Below the pieces are notes generated by a model. That model saw only the letters and a list, made by a program, of their open reading frames with translations. It ran no database searches and had not been told where the DNA came from. A stretch of DNA of 39,732 nucleotides from Candidatus Doudnabacteria bacterium RIFCSPHIGHO2_01_48_18 (GTDB taxonomy: Bacteria > Patescibacteriota > Doudnabacteria > UBA920 > 2-01-FULL-46-14), in the NCBI GenBank assembly GCA_001777515.1, contig MFEF01000004.1:1-39732 (forward strand), written 5' to 3'. The position numbers and the translations under genes are program-made. Shown here in pieces: positions 1 through 9,180 of the stretch; positions within the stretch are counted from its first letter, which is position 1; each line of letters starts with the position of its first letter.

Positions 1-1168
1 CCTTGGTAGTAATGGCATCGCCAAGCATGATATTATTCACTTTTTTAAAATAGGATGCGTTTTTTGTAAAAAATAACGCCAGAAACTGTTTGATTTGATC
101 ATTTAGTTCCGTGCCTGATTCAACTCTCACCAACCCCATCAAATCTTCCCTCGTATCCACCCCTAAGGGCTTCTGAAATTTTATCCATTCATAAGTCACT
201 GTATAGACAACCTTTACAATATCTTTTTCCATCGTGTCATACATATAAGTAAAGGAAAAATTGTCTGTGCTGAAATCTTCTTTTACGAGTATCTCCCGCA
301 ATGCAGTCACTGTATGGATTTTATACTCATCCAGAAGTCGCAAGTAACTCTCTCGCCAGTTCTTCAGCCAGTTTCGAATATAGTTTTTATCCACGAACAA
401 CGGCTCGAGATCCTGTTCGAGATTTTTGTCGCTTACTTTGTTGATCTGAATCGTGAGCTTATCGAAAAGCGCGCGAGGGTCTTTGACATCGATATCTTTC
501 GCACTTATGTAATCGAAATCTGGCACTACTTTCTTATTCATATACCAGAGGAGGTCATAAATATCTCTGCCCTTTTCCTCGTAGATCGCCTCGCCTACGC
601 CGCGAGTCCCTCGTAGAAAGATGGCGGCAATCTTGCTCGCCATAAGCGCGGACATATTGTAAGTGATGATAACGAACGACAACTGATCACGATTTATCGG
701 CCTGCGCTCGGTAACGGTTTTCGGCGCCACGAAATGATTGAGGTCAATCTTTATGTGTATCTGTTTCGATGAATGCCCAAAGCTTAGCTCTTCGCCGACA
801 GTGAATTTTAAGAGCAATCCGCGGCCCTTGGTGGTTTTAATCGATAAGAAGTCGGCATTCGTACCGTAGGTGTTGGCGAAATGCTCATCGACTTCTTTTT
901 TCAGCTCATCAAGAAACTTTTCGGTTACCTCGTGTGTGACTTCGAAATCAAGATCAACGGACATGCGATCCAATCCATGAATGATGCGCAGAGCCGAACC
1001 ACCATACATGATCCAGCTGTTGTATTCCGGATGATGATAGATGAAATTGAGAACGTAATACTGCAACTCCTCTTTGAGCGCGTTACGCCGTGTCTCGGCA
1101 TCAAGGCCGCCGTAGTTAGCGAGGTCTTCCAGCTTTCTTTTTAAGATTGAGGTTAGTCGTTCACTCAT
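1..1168 (-). CDS. AbiEii/AbiGii-type nucleotidyltransferase toxin, partial (C-terminus beyond window edge)
   Basis: Toxin half of a type IV AbiE toxin-antitoxin pair. Family members are cytosolic nucleotidyltransferases; characterised relatives modify tRNA with NTPs and arrest growth, which also aborts phage infection. The frame is open for 389 residues from ATG 1166-1168 to the window edge with no stop, so the C-terminus is missing here. The nucleotidyltransferase signature is clear: GGSALR at residues 56-61 and DRMSVDLDF at 67-75, matching the GGS...DxD core of the fold. The start overlaps the last 8 nt of the upstream antitoxin gene, the translational coupling expected of AbiE. I see no disrupting mutation. 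The family call is firm; the exact substrate in this organism is unknown. Confidence 0.88.
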   Translation of the reverse strand, partial: MSERLTSILKRKLEDLANYGGLDAETRRNALKEELQYYVLNFIYHHPEYNSWIMYGGSALRIIHGLDRMSVDLDFEVTHEVTEKFLDELKKEVDEHFANTYGTNADFLSIKTTKGRGLLLKFTVGEELSFGHSSKQIHIKIDLNHFVAPKTVTERRPINRDQLSFVIITYNMSALMASKIAAIFLRGTRGVGEAIYEEKGRDIYDLLWYMNKKVVPDFDYISAKDIDVKDPRALFDKLTIQINKVSDKNLEQDLEPLFVDKNYIRNWLKNWRESYLRLLDEYKIHTVTALREILVKEDFSTDNFSFTYMYDTMEKDIVKVVYTVTYEWIKFQKPLGVDTREDLMGLVRVESGTELNDQIKQFLALFFTKNASYFKKVNNIMLGDAITTK

Positions 1169-1778
1169 GGGAGTATTTTTTAATCATTGTATAAAACTTT
1201 TCCTGTTCTATCTTATCCATTTCGTCAATGTCGATCCGCAATTCCTCGACCAACGCTTTGATGTTCTCCGATTTAGTGCCGCGGAACTGATGCGTTCTGA
1301 AATACAGTAAATCGAACAATGCTTTCGAGGGCGAGGCTATATAAAAATCAAACTTGCCCTTAGTAAGGGAAAATTCGGAAAACAAATCCTTCTTGATTGA
1401 CTGGTATGAGAAATTACCGGCCTTGGTCTCGAAATCTCGCGTGGCTTTGGGAGAGACCGAAGTAATGGAATGGACCGCTTCCGTAGCGAGATTGTAATAC
1501 TGGAGAGCCGCCCATGAGCTCACGTAGGAAGGCGTGCGTATCACGTTAGCGAGATAAAACGAATAAGAAATGTCGTTCTTATTTTTCTCAAAGAAGTCGG
1601 TAGACACGTACAAACCCTTATTGAGCCAGATGATTTCTTTGTATTTCAAAAACCGGCTGATGTAAGTGTCAACCGTGCCGTCCTTAAGCCCCAGCTGTTT
1701 ACCAAGCTGATAAACAGTATTCTTCCCGAAATGGGGTAAGGATTTAAGCTGTTCTAATAGGTTTTTTCTGCTTTTCAT
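1161..1778 (-). CDS. AbiEi-type antitoxin / transcriptional repressor
   Basis: 205-residue protein beginning MKSRKNLLEQ. Residues about 5-60 read as a winged helix-turn-helix (LPHFGKNTVYQLGKQLGL..., then YISRFLKYKEIIWLNKGLY), followed by an AbiEi-like C-terminal region (SYVSSWAALQYYNLATE, then PSKALFDLLYF). Known AbiEi proteins bind inverted repeats in their own promoter and neutralise AbiEii without a stable complex. ATG 1776-1778 was preferred over an in-frame start at 1892 because the longer version would translate through a promoter and add 38 residues unlike the family. The stop overlaps the toxin start by 8 nt. A perfect palindrome over the predicted -10 box fits autorepression. Confidence 0.85.
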   Translation of the reverse strand: MKSRKNLLEQLKSLPHFGKNTVYQLGKQLGLKDGTVDTYISRFLKYKEIIWLNKGLYVSTDFFEKNKNDISYSFYLANVIRTPSYVSSWAALQYYNLATEAVHSITSVSPKATRDFETKAGNFSYQSIKKDLFSEFSLTKGKFDFYIASPSKALFDLLYFRTHQFRGTKSENIKALVEELRIDIDEMDKIEQEKFYTMIKKYSHE

Positions 1779-1785
1779 GATTATA

Positions 1786-1819
1786 ACACTAGTGTACCAT
1801 ACGCGAAATGTGCTGTAAA
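1786..1819 (-). promoter_or_regulatory. Promoter and candidate operator of the abiE pair
   Basis: On the minus strand a -35 TTTACA (1814-1819), a 17-nt spacer and a -10 TACACT (1791-1796) precede the antitoxin ATG, with only 12 nt from -10 to start. The perfect palindrome ACACTAGTGT (1786-1795) overlaps the -10 box, where an autorepressor would be expected to bind. A second TATAAT (1780-1785) is too close to the ATG to serve this start. Confidence 0.5.
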
Positions 1820-1879
1820 GCCTGATATCCGCTTTTCTGTCATGAACGGGCAAAAGTATCCTATTTTGTTCAGTTGTAT

Positions 1880-1921
1880 CACTGTACTGCACAAAAAAGG
1901 GACTTTTTGTGCAGTACAGTG
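1880..1921. repeat. 18-bp perfect inverted repeat with 6-nt loop
   Basis: The arms are 1880-1897 and 1904-1921, perfectly complementary over 18 bp, separated by AGGGAC. No T-run follows on either strand outside the stem, so it is not a typical intrinsic terminator. It lies about 100 bp upstream of the antitoxin start. It could be a distal AbiEi operator, an mRNA hairpin, or the remnant of a mobile element. Confidence 0.8.
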
Positions 1922-1929
1922 TGCAAAGT

Positions 1930-2055
1930 ATGCAAAATCGGCATCAGGCTCTTAAATTCGGTCAAACCGGTGGGATTGGATCGGGAAGCGGTATCAATGG
2001 TGTACCGGTGTCGCAAAGCTCGCTACAAGGGCAACAAATGGCAAATTCGGGGTAA
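1930..2055 (+). pseudogene. Possible gene remnant (Gly/Ser/Gln-rich 41-aa tail) in the 1779-2187 gene-poor stretch
   Basis: The stretch 1779-2187 holds no convincing intact gene. One plus-strand frame from ATG 1930 to TAA 2053-2055 encodes 41 residues including GQTGGIGSGSGINGVPVSQ, a composition typical of a disordered protein C-terminus and unlike random shadow frames. There is no visible ribosome site and no recognisable domain. It may be the stranded tail of a gene broken when the AbiE module arrived, or chance. Confidence 0.2.
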
Positions 2056-2076
2056 CACAAAACCGCCTTTCGGCGG
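2056..2076 (-). terminator. Intrinsic terminator after the VirD4-like gene
   Basis: On the minus strand CCGCC-GAAA-GGCGG (2063-2076) is a 5-bp GC stem capped by a GNRA tetraloop, followed by TTTTG. It lies about 110 nt past the stop of the 2188-3864 gene. The stem is symmetrical and could also act weakly on the plus strand. Confidence 0.6.
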
Positions 2077-2187
2077 CTTTGGTTTAGATCGTGACAACTG
2101 GGATTTTTTTGGATGTATAATCTCCCCCCTCTCTTACTTTGCTCGAATTTCAGCGAACCGAGCATCAGCCCAATCTTTCCAATCTTT

Positions 2188-3864
2188 CTAAAATTTTATT
2201 TTTTGTCCAGGTTTGATTGACTGTCCGGGCTGAGCGAGTTTTGTCTCAGGTGCAACCTCCTGCTTTTCCTCCGTGCTGGGTGAGGGCGTTTTTTCTTTCG
2301 GTTCTCCAAAATTGAATATAAGCTTGTTGGCTACTTTTTTTGCGGTCTCCTCGCGTTTTTTTTCCGTTTCTTTGGCCACCGTGTCCCAGATTTCCGTAGA
2401 TTTTGGCTTGTTTTGCGGTTTTTTTTCTTTCACCTCTGGTACTGCGACTTTTACTTCCTCTGGCTTGTGTGCCTCTGTCTCTGGGGCCGCAGTTTTTCTC
2501 TCAAAGATGACCCCGCCGCGAGCCGCCTCTTCTTCGTCAATGGTTAGCTCTGCATTAGCCGCTTCTTTGTGGTATTCCTGGCCCATCCATTTTGTAATTC
2601 TTTCTTCGATTTCTTCACGTTTATTGCCGTATCTTTCTCTGGACACTTTGATAACCTTGTCCTCGTTGCCGGTTTTTTGCGCAAGCGGCTGCAGGGTTAC
2701 TCCGCTAAACGGGTGAGATGACACGCCATTGATCATGAGTTTCAAATATATATGGTATTTGGTTAGGTTTACCATGTCGTTGGGGGTGAAAGTCGGGTCA
2801 AATTCGCTCTCGAGCGCTTCCGCGTCCGTGGCTCCAATGCGAAACAAAATAATGGTTCCTACGTTTCCGAAAACCGCATCTTTGATCTTGGTGCTATTCT
2901 CGGTAATCAACTGTCCAATATACTGGTGCGCGATCGTCAGATTCAAGCGATATTTTCTTGCCTCGGAAAGAATCGTGGCAAACGATTCGGTCGCGAAATT
3001 TTGAAATTCGTCGACATAGAGATAGAAATCTTTTCGTTCATCCTCGGGAACATCCACCCGGCTCATGGCCGCGAGCTGCAGCTTGGTAATGAACATAGCA
3101 CCCAGCAAGGCAGAGTTATCCTCGCCAATTCTACCTTTCGAAAGATTCAGGAGCAGGATTTTCTTTTGATCCATGAGCTCTCGCAGATCGATGGAGCTTT
3201 TGGTCTGTCCGACAATGTTGCGGATCAGTGCGGATGATAAGAATTGTCCAACTTTGTTTTGGATTGGGGCGATAGCCTCGCTGCGAAATTTGTCGTTGTA
3301 ATTGGCGAATTCGTCCACCCAGAAAGATTTCACGACCGGGTCGCGGATGTTGGCCACGATACGCTGCCGGAATTTTTTGTCGACGAGCATGCGCGCGATG
3401 CCAAGCATGGTGTTTCCCGGGGTGTCCAGAAGAGCCAAGATCGTGTTGTTGAGGATATATTCCATCCGCGCGCTCCAGACATTTGCCCACATTTTGGTGA
3501 AAACTCCCATGAGACCCGAGGCAACCAGATGTTTGTATTTTGGATCGACTGATTCCAGCGGGTTAAAAGCTATCGGATAATCAAGATCAGCCGGGTTAAA
3601 ATACACCACGTCGTTAATGCGCGAGGAGGGAATATAGTTCAGGATTTTTTCCACGGAATCACCATGCGGATCTACAAAAGCTACGCCATTCCCCGCGACA
3701 ATATCCTGCACAATCATATTTTCGATCATAGTGGTCTTACCCATGCCGGTTTTACCGATAATATAAACATGGCGGCGTCTATCATCTGTTTTGATGCCAA
3801 AAGCAACTTCCTTGTTTCTGAAATTTGTTCGCGCAAAAACGTTGATTTGCTCTTTTTCAGCCAT
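2188..3864 (-). CDS. VirD4/TraG-like type IV secretion (HerA-superfamily) ATPase
   Basis: 558-residue DNA-pump-type ATPase. Walker A is GKTGMGKTT (37-45), VDPHGD lies at 64-69, Walker B is YVDEFQNF (283-290) and an arginine/sensor region RKYRLNLTIAHQY follows at 303-315, the arrangement of VirD4/TraG coupling proteins and HerA-FtsK ATPases. There is no N-terminal membrane segment. Residues from about 430 are Lys/Glu/Pro-rich and probably disordered. The gene starts 3 nt after the stop of a membrane-protein gene, and that protein could supply the membrane anchor. Such pairs are common in CPR genomes; whether they move DNA, protein or serve DNA uptake is not established. A terminator follows the gene. 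Confidence 0.85.
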   Translation of the reverse strand: MAEKEQINVFARTNFRNKEVAFGIKTDDRRRHVYIIGKTGMGKTTMIENMIVQDIVAGNGVAFVDPHGDSVEKILNYIPSSRINDVVYFNPADLDYPIAFNPLESVDPKYKHLVASGLMGVFTKMWANVWSARMEYILNNTILALLDTPGNTMLGIARMLVDKKFRQRIVANIRDPVVKSFWVDEFANYNDKFRSEAIAPIQNKVGQFLSSALIRNIVGQTKSSIDLRELMDQKKILLLNLSKGRIGEDNSALLGAMFITKLQLAAMSRVDVPEDERKDFYLYVDEFQNFATESFATILSEARKYRLNLTIAHQYIGQLITENSTKIKDAVFGNVGTIILFRIGATDAEALESEFDPTFTPNDMVNLTKYHIYLKLMINGVSSHPFSGVTLQPLAQKTGNEDKVIKVSRERYGNKREEIEERITKWMGQEYHKEAANAELTIDEEEAARGGVIFERKTAAPETEAHKPEEVKVAVPEVKEKKPQNKPKSTEIWDTVAKETEKKREETAKKVANKLIFNFGEPKEKTPSPSTEEKQEVAPETKLAQPGQSIKPGQKIKF

Positions 3865-3867
3865 ATG

Positions 3868-5175
3868 TTATAGATCCGGAACTATTGGTAAATCTATCGG
3901 CGGTTGTTCTTTTTTGACCTGAACTTTTTCAACATTCGGAACCTTCACCGTCAGCATCGGGAAATGGATAAGAGTGGCGAGTTCTTCCGTGCTCATGATA
4001 TTGGTTTTGGGGCCATGGAACCAAAAACGATTTTTCATAAAGCGAAAATATTTGCGTTTTCTCCACTCGAGACGGAATCTGGTAATTGGCTTCTCCCATT
4101 CCTTAAATAAATAGTAGTTGACTTTGGTCCAGCGTGCCAGATAAGGCTTAAGGGAATTGATATTTGCCGCGCCAAATGCTTTAAAAGCTCCGATGACGGC
4201 GCGAAGGATCAGGGTCGGGTTGTATTTCTCTTTCGGCGCCACATACATGCAGTGAATCTTAGTTTGATACGTCCAATGCGACAGCTTGGTTTCGATGAGG
4301 CCGATAGTCTGTTTCTCCGCTTCAGTCAAATGCAGCATAAGGCTAGGCGGTTCTTCTTTGTGGGCCGGCGCGTGCTCTGCGTCGGAGCGGATGAATAGAT
4401 CGAGAAAGGGACCAATAATTTTTCCGAGAAAGCCCATGATCGGATCGCTGCCATGATGTCCGTCCTGAAACTCCGGCACGCCTTTTAATTTTTGCACAAA
4501 CTCGTACCCATGTTCCTTCCAGTCATTCCCGATAGGTCGAAGAACAAACTGGATGACAAACATTTCGTAGGGGCTGATCTTGCCCAGCTCTTCCCATATC
4601 CCAGCCACCGGATCAACCATGGTTTCCGCGGTAGGGTGCTCAAAAAATTTGTAGGTTTTGATTGGGTATTCGTTGCGCCGGATGTAGCGGAATGTAAAAG
4701 CGAAAATGTCATAGGGCGAGGTGTTGGGGTCATAAGGAGGCAATTTAGTAAAATAGTCCTCCGCCTCGGTGATTTCTGCCGCTGGAAATTCGGAATAGAT
4801 TGCCGCTTCTATCGAATCGCGGTGTTTTGGCAGACATCGGATATAGTTGCCAATTACCCCTCCGATACTCGTAATTTCCCAAGTGATCCATATTTGAAAC
4901 TGCCCTTCTAGATGCGACTCTGCCCAGCTGATAGTTTCCTGAATGGAATGCAGCTGGTCAAAAATGTTTTCGAACGCCAGCGGACTCCTTTCGTTTTCCG
5001 GGGGCACGGTCACCTTCAGAAAAATCCATTTGAGGCTGTTGTACCACTCGATTTGAAGATGCTCAAGATAAAGCTCGTAAAACATATAAAGCATCGCGCC
5101 GGCAAAGATGATCCACCCGCCGTGCACCAGAAGCCATTCAGCTGTTCTGAGAACTTCTACTAAATCATTGTACAT
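3868..5175 (-). CDS. Conserved membrane-anchored protein, partner of the VirD4-like ATPase
   Basis: 435 residues with one clear N-terminal membrane helix (about 13-33, [20 protein letters not shown]) followed by a long soluble region with no motif I can name, so topology is probably N-out with a cytoplasmic body. The start ATG overlaps the end of the upstream sigma-like gene by 11 nt, and the stop is 3 nt before the VirD4-like gene, indicating one operon. Context suggests it anchors or couples the ATPase to the membrane, as inner-membrane partners do in type IV systems. That role is inference. The protein type is familiar as a neighbour of VirD4-like genes in CPR. Confidence 0.75.
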   Translation of the reverse strand: MYNDLVEVLRTAEWLLVHGGWIIFAGAMLYMFYELYLEHLQIEWYNSLKWIFLKVTVPPENERSPLAFENIFDQLHSIQETISWAESHLEGQFQIWITWEITSIGGVIGNYIRCLPKHRDSIEAAIYSEFPAAEITEAEDYFTKLPPYDPNTSPYDIFAFTFRYIRRNEYPIKTYKFFEHPTAETMVDPVAGIWEELGKISPYEMFVIQFVLRPIGNDWKEHGYEFVQKLKGVPEFQDGHHGSDPIMGFLGKIIGPFLDLFIRSDAEHAPAHKEEPPSLMLHLTEAEKQTIGLIETKLSHWTYQTKIHCMYVAPKEKYNPTLILRAVIGAFKAFGAANINSLKPYLARWTKVNYYLFKEWEKPITRFRLEWRKRKYFRFMKNRFWFHGPKTNIMSTEELATLIHFPMLTVKVPNVEKVQVKKEQPPIDLPIVPDL

Positions 5176-6301
5176 TGATATATTTATTTTCCGCGTTTTT
5201 GCGGAATTTGTTTTTGTTTGATAAGCCCACGATAATCGTGTTTCTTTTGACCACTCGCTGCTTGAAGACAGCTTCTATAATTTGTTCTTTTGATAATGGC
5301 TCGCCGGCCTTGCGAATAACCTCAGTGATAATATCCGCGACTACGCCTTTTTGATATCCCCATTCTGCAAGCGCGTATATGCCGCGACCGACCAGAACGA
5401 AACGCTTGTCTTTGATTAGCTCATTGTGCACTGATTCTTTGTGGGCAGTGCGGCTGTCAAAACCCTGTTTATTAATGAGTTCGGTGATTTTCGAGTAGTG
5501 TTCAGGTTTGCCAATGTGGGAAAGAATCAAAAATGCTTTATCGCCGACATCTTTGGGATTGATCTGCGCCCATGAGACGAGACCAATTTCGTCGTAGGGA
5601 TTGCGGCCAAGCAGTTTTGAGACACTCATGTGGCTTTCGATCGCATCAACGGAAATATTTTCAAGTTCCGGAATGGCTAAACGCTCCTTGATGAGTTTTG
5701 CCAATTCTGACACAGGCAGGGGCTTGCCTTTTTCCCGCAAAATTTCCGCGGCTGCTTTGGATAGCAGTCCCAAAAATTCACGGTCAAACCCGGCCAGGTA
5801 CCAGCTTTGATGATAATCAGCGCTTTCCCGGAGCAAGCCAAAGGCTGGCGCAAGATTGAGAATAAATGCGACACTTTGCTTCGCGGCGGCAGAGCTGTTT
5901 CCAGTCAGAAGCGATGACATGATCTGATTCTCTCTGGCTAGGTTTCCCCTATCTTCCACGATTTGAAATATCAGATCTACCCCTTTGCGTAAATTCTCCG
6001 GCATGGCCAGCTTTTGCAATTTTTTGAAAGCATCTTTTTCGATCTGTCTAATACGCTCGCGCGTTAGATTCAGTTTTTGCCCGATTTGCTCGAGGGTCAA
6101 GCTTTCGCCGTCCTCCAGCCCGTATCTGCCAACCAAAACCTGCCTTTCCCGTTCAGGAAGTTTGCTTAGATGATCCAGAACAGCGCCTTGCGGGTCGAAT
6201 GTCCTGAGGACTTCGTTTTGCTGCGAAAAGCTTATGGTGTCGAGAATGCCGTGCGATGGCTCCTGTTCAGACTGTCCATCCACGCTCGTGTTGTTCTTCA
6301 T
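5165..6301 (-). CDS. Sigma-70 region 4 HTH protein with C-terminal HARE-HTH domain
   Basis: 378 residues. The N-terminal part ([15 protein letters not shown]...[25 protein letters not shown]) is an excellent sigma-70 region 4, the -35-recognising helix-turn-helix. Sigma regions 2 and 3 are absent, so it cannot by itself open promoters as a full sigma does. The C-terminal quarter ([23 protein letters not shown]...[11 protein letters not shown]) resembles the HARE-HTH winged helix of RNA polymerase delta subunit. A role as an RNA polymerase accessory factor or regulator is inferred. ATG 6299-6301 was chosen: a longer frame from 6337 would begin inside the -35 box of a consensus promoter. It heads the operon with the membrane protein and VirD4-like ATPase. 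Confidence 0.82.
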   Translation of the reverse strand: MKNNTSVDGQSEQEPSHGILDTISFSQQNEVLRTFDPQGAVLDHLSKLPERERQVLVGRYGLEDGESLTLEQIGQKLNLTRERIRQIEKDAFKKLQKLAMPENLRKGVDLIFQIVEDRGNLARENQIMSSLLTGNSSAAAKQSVAFILNLAPAFGLLRESADYHQSWYLAGFDREFLGLLSKAAAEILREKGKPLPVSELAKLIKERLAIPELENISVDAIESHMSVSKLLGRNPYDEIGLVSWAQINPKDVGDKAFLILSHIGKPEHYSKITELINKQGFDSRTAHKESVHNELIKDKRFVLVGRGIYALAEWGYQKGVVADIITEVIRKAGEPLSKEQIIEAVFKQRVVKRNTIIVGLSNKNKFRKNAENKYINVQ

Positions 6302-6337
6302 GCTTGCTAGTATAGCATAAAAGCAAGCATTTGTCAA
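6300..6337 (-). promoter_or_regulatory. Consensus promoter of the sigma-like operon, with flanking 8-bp inverted repeat
   Basis: -35 TTGACA (6332-6337), 17-nt spacer, -10 TATACT (6309-6314). Only 7 nt separate the -10 box from the ATG, predicting a leaderless or almost leaderless mRNA. A perfect inverted repeat, ATGCTTGC (6300-6307) with GCAAGCAT (6323-6330), brackets the -10 box and includes two bases of the start codon, a plausible operator. Confidence 0.8.
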
Positions 6338-6350
6338 AAAAATCAGGGGA

Positions 6351-7244
6351 CTACCTTTTTTGCCAAAGATACAGTATGGGGCTTGCGATAAAAATTGAGG
6401 AATAGGTTCCTACTACCACGCCAACCAGAAGCGCCAAGACAAAATAGAAAATCGTTCCTGCTCCGAACAGCAGCAAAGCGATCATCACGAAAATCAAAGA
6501 AGATCCGGTGTTGATTGATCTGGCGAGCGTGGAATAAATTGAAAAGTCAATTATTTTATCAAGCGGTTTGAATTTGTATTTACCCAGGCTCTCGCGAATA
6601 CGGTCAAATACGACAATTGTGTCATGAACGCTGTAGCCGAAAACCGTGAGCAGCGCCGTTACAAACAGCGAATCAACATCTACACTCTTGTACCTTCCTA
6701 AAACGACAAACAGACCGACCGTTATGATCAGGTTATGCGCAAGCGTGATAATGACTGCGAAACCGAGCTTCCAGGAAGATATTTTGGCTTCTTTGGCGAT
6801 TTCCGAAACTTTGCGAAACGAATAAGCAATATACAAAACAATACCGAGCACAACCAGCACAATTTGCAAATACGCTCTGTTTACCAGTTCTTTTCCGACG
6901 GCGGGACCGATTGAATCAAATCTTAGCTCTTGGAAATTTCCGAAGCGGTCGGAAATAGTTCTTTTGAAATTCGCGAGCGTCTCCCCTTCCAGCGGCCGGG
7001 TTTTGATAAACAAAATGGTTTCACTGGATGATTGAACTACTGCGTCGGAAAAGCCGCTGCTGGCCAGGTGTCCTCTGAGTTCCACAGGATTCACAGGTTT
7101 TTCAAATTGAATCTCCAGAAGCGAACCGCCGCGAAACTCGATACTGGGCTGCAGCCCCCAGGTAAAAAGTAAAACCAATGATGCTACGATGAGCGCGCCT
7201 GAGATCGCAAACCAGATTTTGTACGTTCTGATAACGCTAAACAT
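6351..7244 (-). CDS. secF: Protein translocase subunit SecF
   Basis: 297-residue inner-membrane RND-type subunit that with SecD uses the proton motive force to assist late steps of Sec export. Visible: an N-terminal membrane helix (10-30), the SecF periplasmic start ([15 protein letters not shown]), then five more membrane helices with the SecF signature region [16 protein letters not shown] and [13 protein letters not shown]. Length is normal. The start overlaps the end of secD by 8 nt, indicating coupled translation at 1:1 stoichiometry. The ATG-overlap start is unambiguous. Confidence 0.96.
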   Translation of the reverse strand: MFSVIRTYKIWFAISGALIVASLVLLFTWGLQPSIEFRGGSLLEIQFEKPVNPVELRGHLASSGFSDAVVQSSSETILFIKTRPLEGETLANFKRTISDRFGNFQELRFDSIGPAVGKELVNRAYLQIVLVVLGIVLYIAYSFRKVSEIAKEAKISSWKLGFAVIITLAHNLIITVGLFVVLGRYKSVDVDSLFVTALLTVFGYSVHDTIVVFDRIRESLGKYKFKPLDKIIDFSIYSTLARSINTGSSLIFVMIALLLFGAGTIFYFVLALLVGVVVGTYSSIFIASPILYLWQKR

Positions 7245-8502
7245 TGTTTTTGAGCTGCATTAATCTTAGGAAAGTTCTGCTGACTATGAGCGCGGTAAAC
7301 ATAGATACCGCCACACCAATGCCAAGCGTGACCGCAAATCCGCGGATCAGACTGGATCCAAAATACCCCAATATAAACACGGTTATCAGCGATGACAGAT
7401 TTGAATCCCTGATCGCGTTCCAGGCTCTCCTGAAACCCTCTTCCCTGGATTTTTCTTGCCCCTGGCCGTCCCTGACCTCTTCTTTGGTGCGTTCAAAAAC
7501 TAGAATATTGGCGTCCACAGCCATGCCCACAGACAGAATAAAGCCCGCGATTCCAGCCAGGGTCAGAGTCATACCAAACAATTTGAAAATCGCGAGGCTG
7601 AGGAGAACGTAAATAACAAGCGCCGCAACAGCGATAAATCCCGGAAAGCGATAATAGCTGATCATAAACAAAGCGATCGCGATAAAACCTATCAGACCGG
7701 CCGCCGCGCTTTTACGCAAAGATTCCTGACCAAGCGAAGGCCCGACATTTTGCTGCTGAATCAGCTTGATTGGTACCGGAAGAGCGCCAGCGTTCAGACG
7801 TTCCACGAGCTGTCTGGCATCATCGCGCGTGAAATCGCCAGTGATTACCGCTTGTCCGGAAGTGATCTCCTGCTGAACTGTTGGCGCGGAGATCGGCTGC
7901 CCGTCGAGAAATATGGCGACTGGTCCCCCAATATTGCGTTTAGTTATTGCTGAAAATAACTGCTTGCCATCGTCATTGAACCGCAGGCTGATCTGGGGGA
8001 TGCCAGAGCTTGGATCAAATACTATTTCTGATCGCTGCAGATGTTTTCCCGACAATCCTGTTGGTTTGAACTGCTGCAACATGTCGATTTGCGCGGGATC
8101 TTCCGGAGCTGCATAGTCTGGGTTCAGCTCGCGAAATTCTAAAAACGGAGTCTGCCCAATCTGCTTGATTGCTTCGTTGATATCTTTGACACCTGGGAGT
8201 TCAACAATCAAGCGATCCTTGCTCGCGACCTGTACCACAGGCTCAGTGACACCAAAAGCATTTACGCGTCGCTCAATGACCTCGCGTACACTGTCCATCG
8301 CGTCGTCGCGGTCGCCTTCCGGTATGTCGTGCAGATTCCCTTCATAGACAAGGTGTGTGCCGCCCTGCAGATCGAGTCCTAAACGGAACGGCAAAGTTTT
8401 GTTGATCTTCAGAAGCGGCAGCTTATCAAACACAATAAAGCCGGCGGTGACCGCCAGCAGCAGGATTGCTATAAATTTTATAAACAGTACACCCTTAGAC
8501 AT
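7237..8502 (-). CDS. secD: Protein translocase subunit SecD
   Basis: 421-residue SecD with an N-terminal membrane helix (8-26), the P1 opening FRLGLDLQGGTHLVYE, a compact periplasmic domain ending ITGDFTRDDARQLVERLNAGALPVP, and five C-terminal membrane helices with the signature AGFILSVGMAVDANILVFERTKEE. It is much shorter than proteobacterial SecD (about 615), chiefly in the periplasmic region, as is usual for compact SecD proteins. It forms a membrane complex with SecF, encoded by the overlapping next gene, and works with SecYEG/SecA; secA and secE are also in this window. A promoter with a -10 box 8 nt from the ATG precedes it. Confidence 0.96.
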   Translation of the reverse strand: MSKGVLFIKFIAILLLAVTAGFIVFDKLPLLKINKTLPFRLGLDLQGGTHLVYEGNLHDIPEGDRDDAMDSVREVIERRVNAFGVTEPVVQVASKDRLIVELPGVKDINEAIKQIGQTPFLEFRELNPDYAAPEDPAQIDMLQQFKPTGLSGKHLQRSEIVFDPSSGIPQISLRFNDDGKQLFSAITKRNIGGPVAIFLDGQPISAPTVQQEITSGQAVITGDFTRDDARQLVERLNAGALPVPIKLIQQQNVGPSLGQESLRKSAAAGLIGFIAIALFMISYYRFPGFIAVAALVIYVLLSLAIFKLFGMTLTLAGIAGFILSVGMAVDANILVFERTKEEVRDGQGQEKSREEGFRRAWNAIRDSNLSSLITVFILGYFGSSLIRGFAVTLGIGVAVSMFTALIVSRTFLRLMQLKNNV

Positions 8503-8510
8503 CTCCCGAT

Positions 8511-8539
8511 ATTATGCCAAAACCGGGCAGAAATGCCAA
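8511..8539 (-). promoter_or_regulatory. secDF promoter, near-leaderless
   Basis: -35 TTGGCA (8534-8539), 17-nt spacer, -10 CATAAT (8511-8516), then 8 nt including GGGAG before the secD ATG. A start point 6-7 nt past the -10 would leave a leader of one or two bases, so the GGGAG would hardly be in the transcript. Confidence 0.6.
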
Positions 8540-8601
8540 GGCCGCGGCTACCTTTTCGCTAGCAGTCGCTTCAGCTGGCAACTCTTTCCAGCACCTGCGA
8601 C

Positions 8602-9180
8602 CTAGTCATAGTTTGCCTTGGCAAGGAGTTTTAGCGTCAGTGTTTTGGGCAGGCCCATAATGCTTTCTACCTCGCCATGTATTCTTTCGATAAACGGACT
8701 GAATAGCGGGTGCTCTACAGCGAAGCCACCAGCGCGATCAAGGACATTAACCTCCCTATTAGCGATTATTTTATCGAGCGAGTCCTCAGTGAATCTTTTA
8801 AAATCAACCGCAGCGACATCGACACCGGAAAAGCGCTGGTTGTTTATTGTATTTGTAACGACCACGGAGGTTACCGGTTTGACTGAAGCATTGGCGTAGC
8901 TTCTGAGCATTCGCTTCGCGTCTTCCGCGTCCTCCGGTTTTTCCAAGATGAGATCATTGAAGCTCACAACCTGGTCAGAAGTAATGATGATGGCCGGTTC
9001 GCGGATTTTGCCGAGAATAGCGTCGGCTTTAGCGTTGGCGAGAGCCAGCACTAATCGCTGGGGATCGTCGAGGCGAATAGCCTTCTCGTCAATATTCGGC
9101 GTTATTATTTCAAAGCTGAACCCCATGTCCTCCAGAATTTTTTTGCGCCTTGCTGAGGCCGAACCTAGTATGAGTTTCAT
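8602..9180 (-). CDS. maf: Maf-family nucleoside triphosphate pyrophosphatase
   Basis: 192 residues, normal for Maf. The family hydrolyses non-canonical or modified nucleotides (dTTP/UTP or m7GTP types) to monophosphates in the cytoplasm, and has also been tied to septum control. Seen: LILGSASARRKKILEDMGFSF at the N-terminus (SxSxRR nucleotide-binding motif), then ITSDQVV and LEKPEDAEDAKRMLRSYA, matching the catalytic Asp/Gln and KP motifs. The C-terminal GGFAVEHPLFSPFIERIHG corresponds to the usual GKAGAYxIQG region. The start overlaps the HIT-protein stop by 4 nt (ATGA). Which substrate class it prefers cannot be read reliably. Confidence 0.92.
   Translation of the reverse strand: MKLILGSASARRKKILEDMGFSFEIITPNIDEKAIRLDDPQRLVLALANAKADAILGKIREPAIIITSDQVVSFNDLILEKPEDAEDAKRMLRSYANASVKPVTSVVVTNTINNQRFSGVDVAAVDFKRFTEDSLDKIIANREVNVLDRAGGFAVEHPLFSPFIERIHGEVESIMGLPKTLTLKLLAKANYD

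Noticed and set aside
1962-2191. Frames 1874-2191 (plus) and 1962-2165 (minus) in the gene-poor stretch
   Set aside because: Both run through the hairpin or terminator DNA and have no recognisable composition or ribosome site.
6302-6337. N-terminal extension of the sigma-like protein to 6337 ([12 protein letters not shown]...)
   Set aside because: The extension is coded by the -35 and -10 boxes of a consensus promoter with 17-nt spacing, so it would not be in the mRNA.
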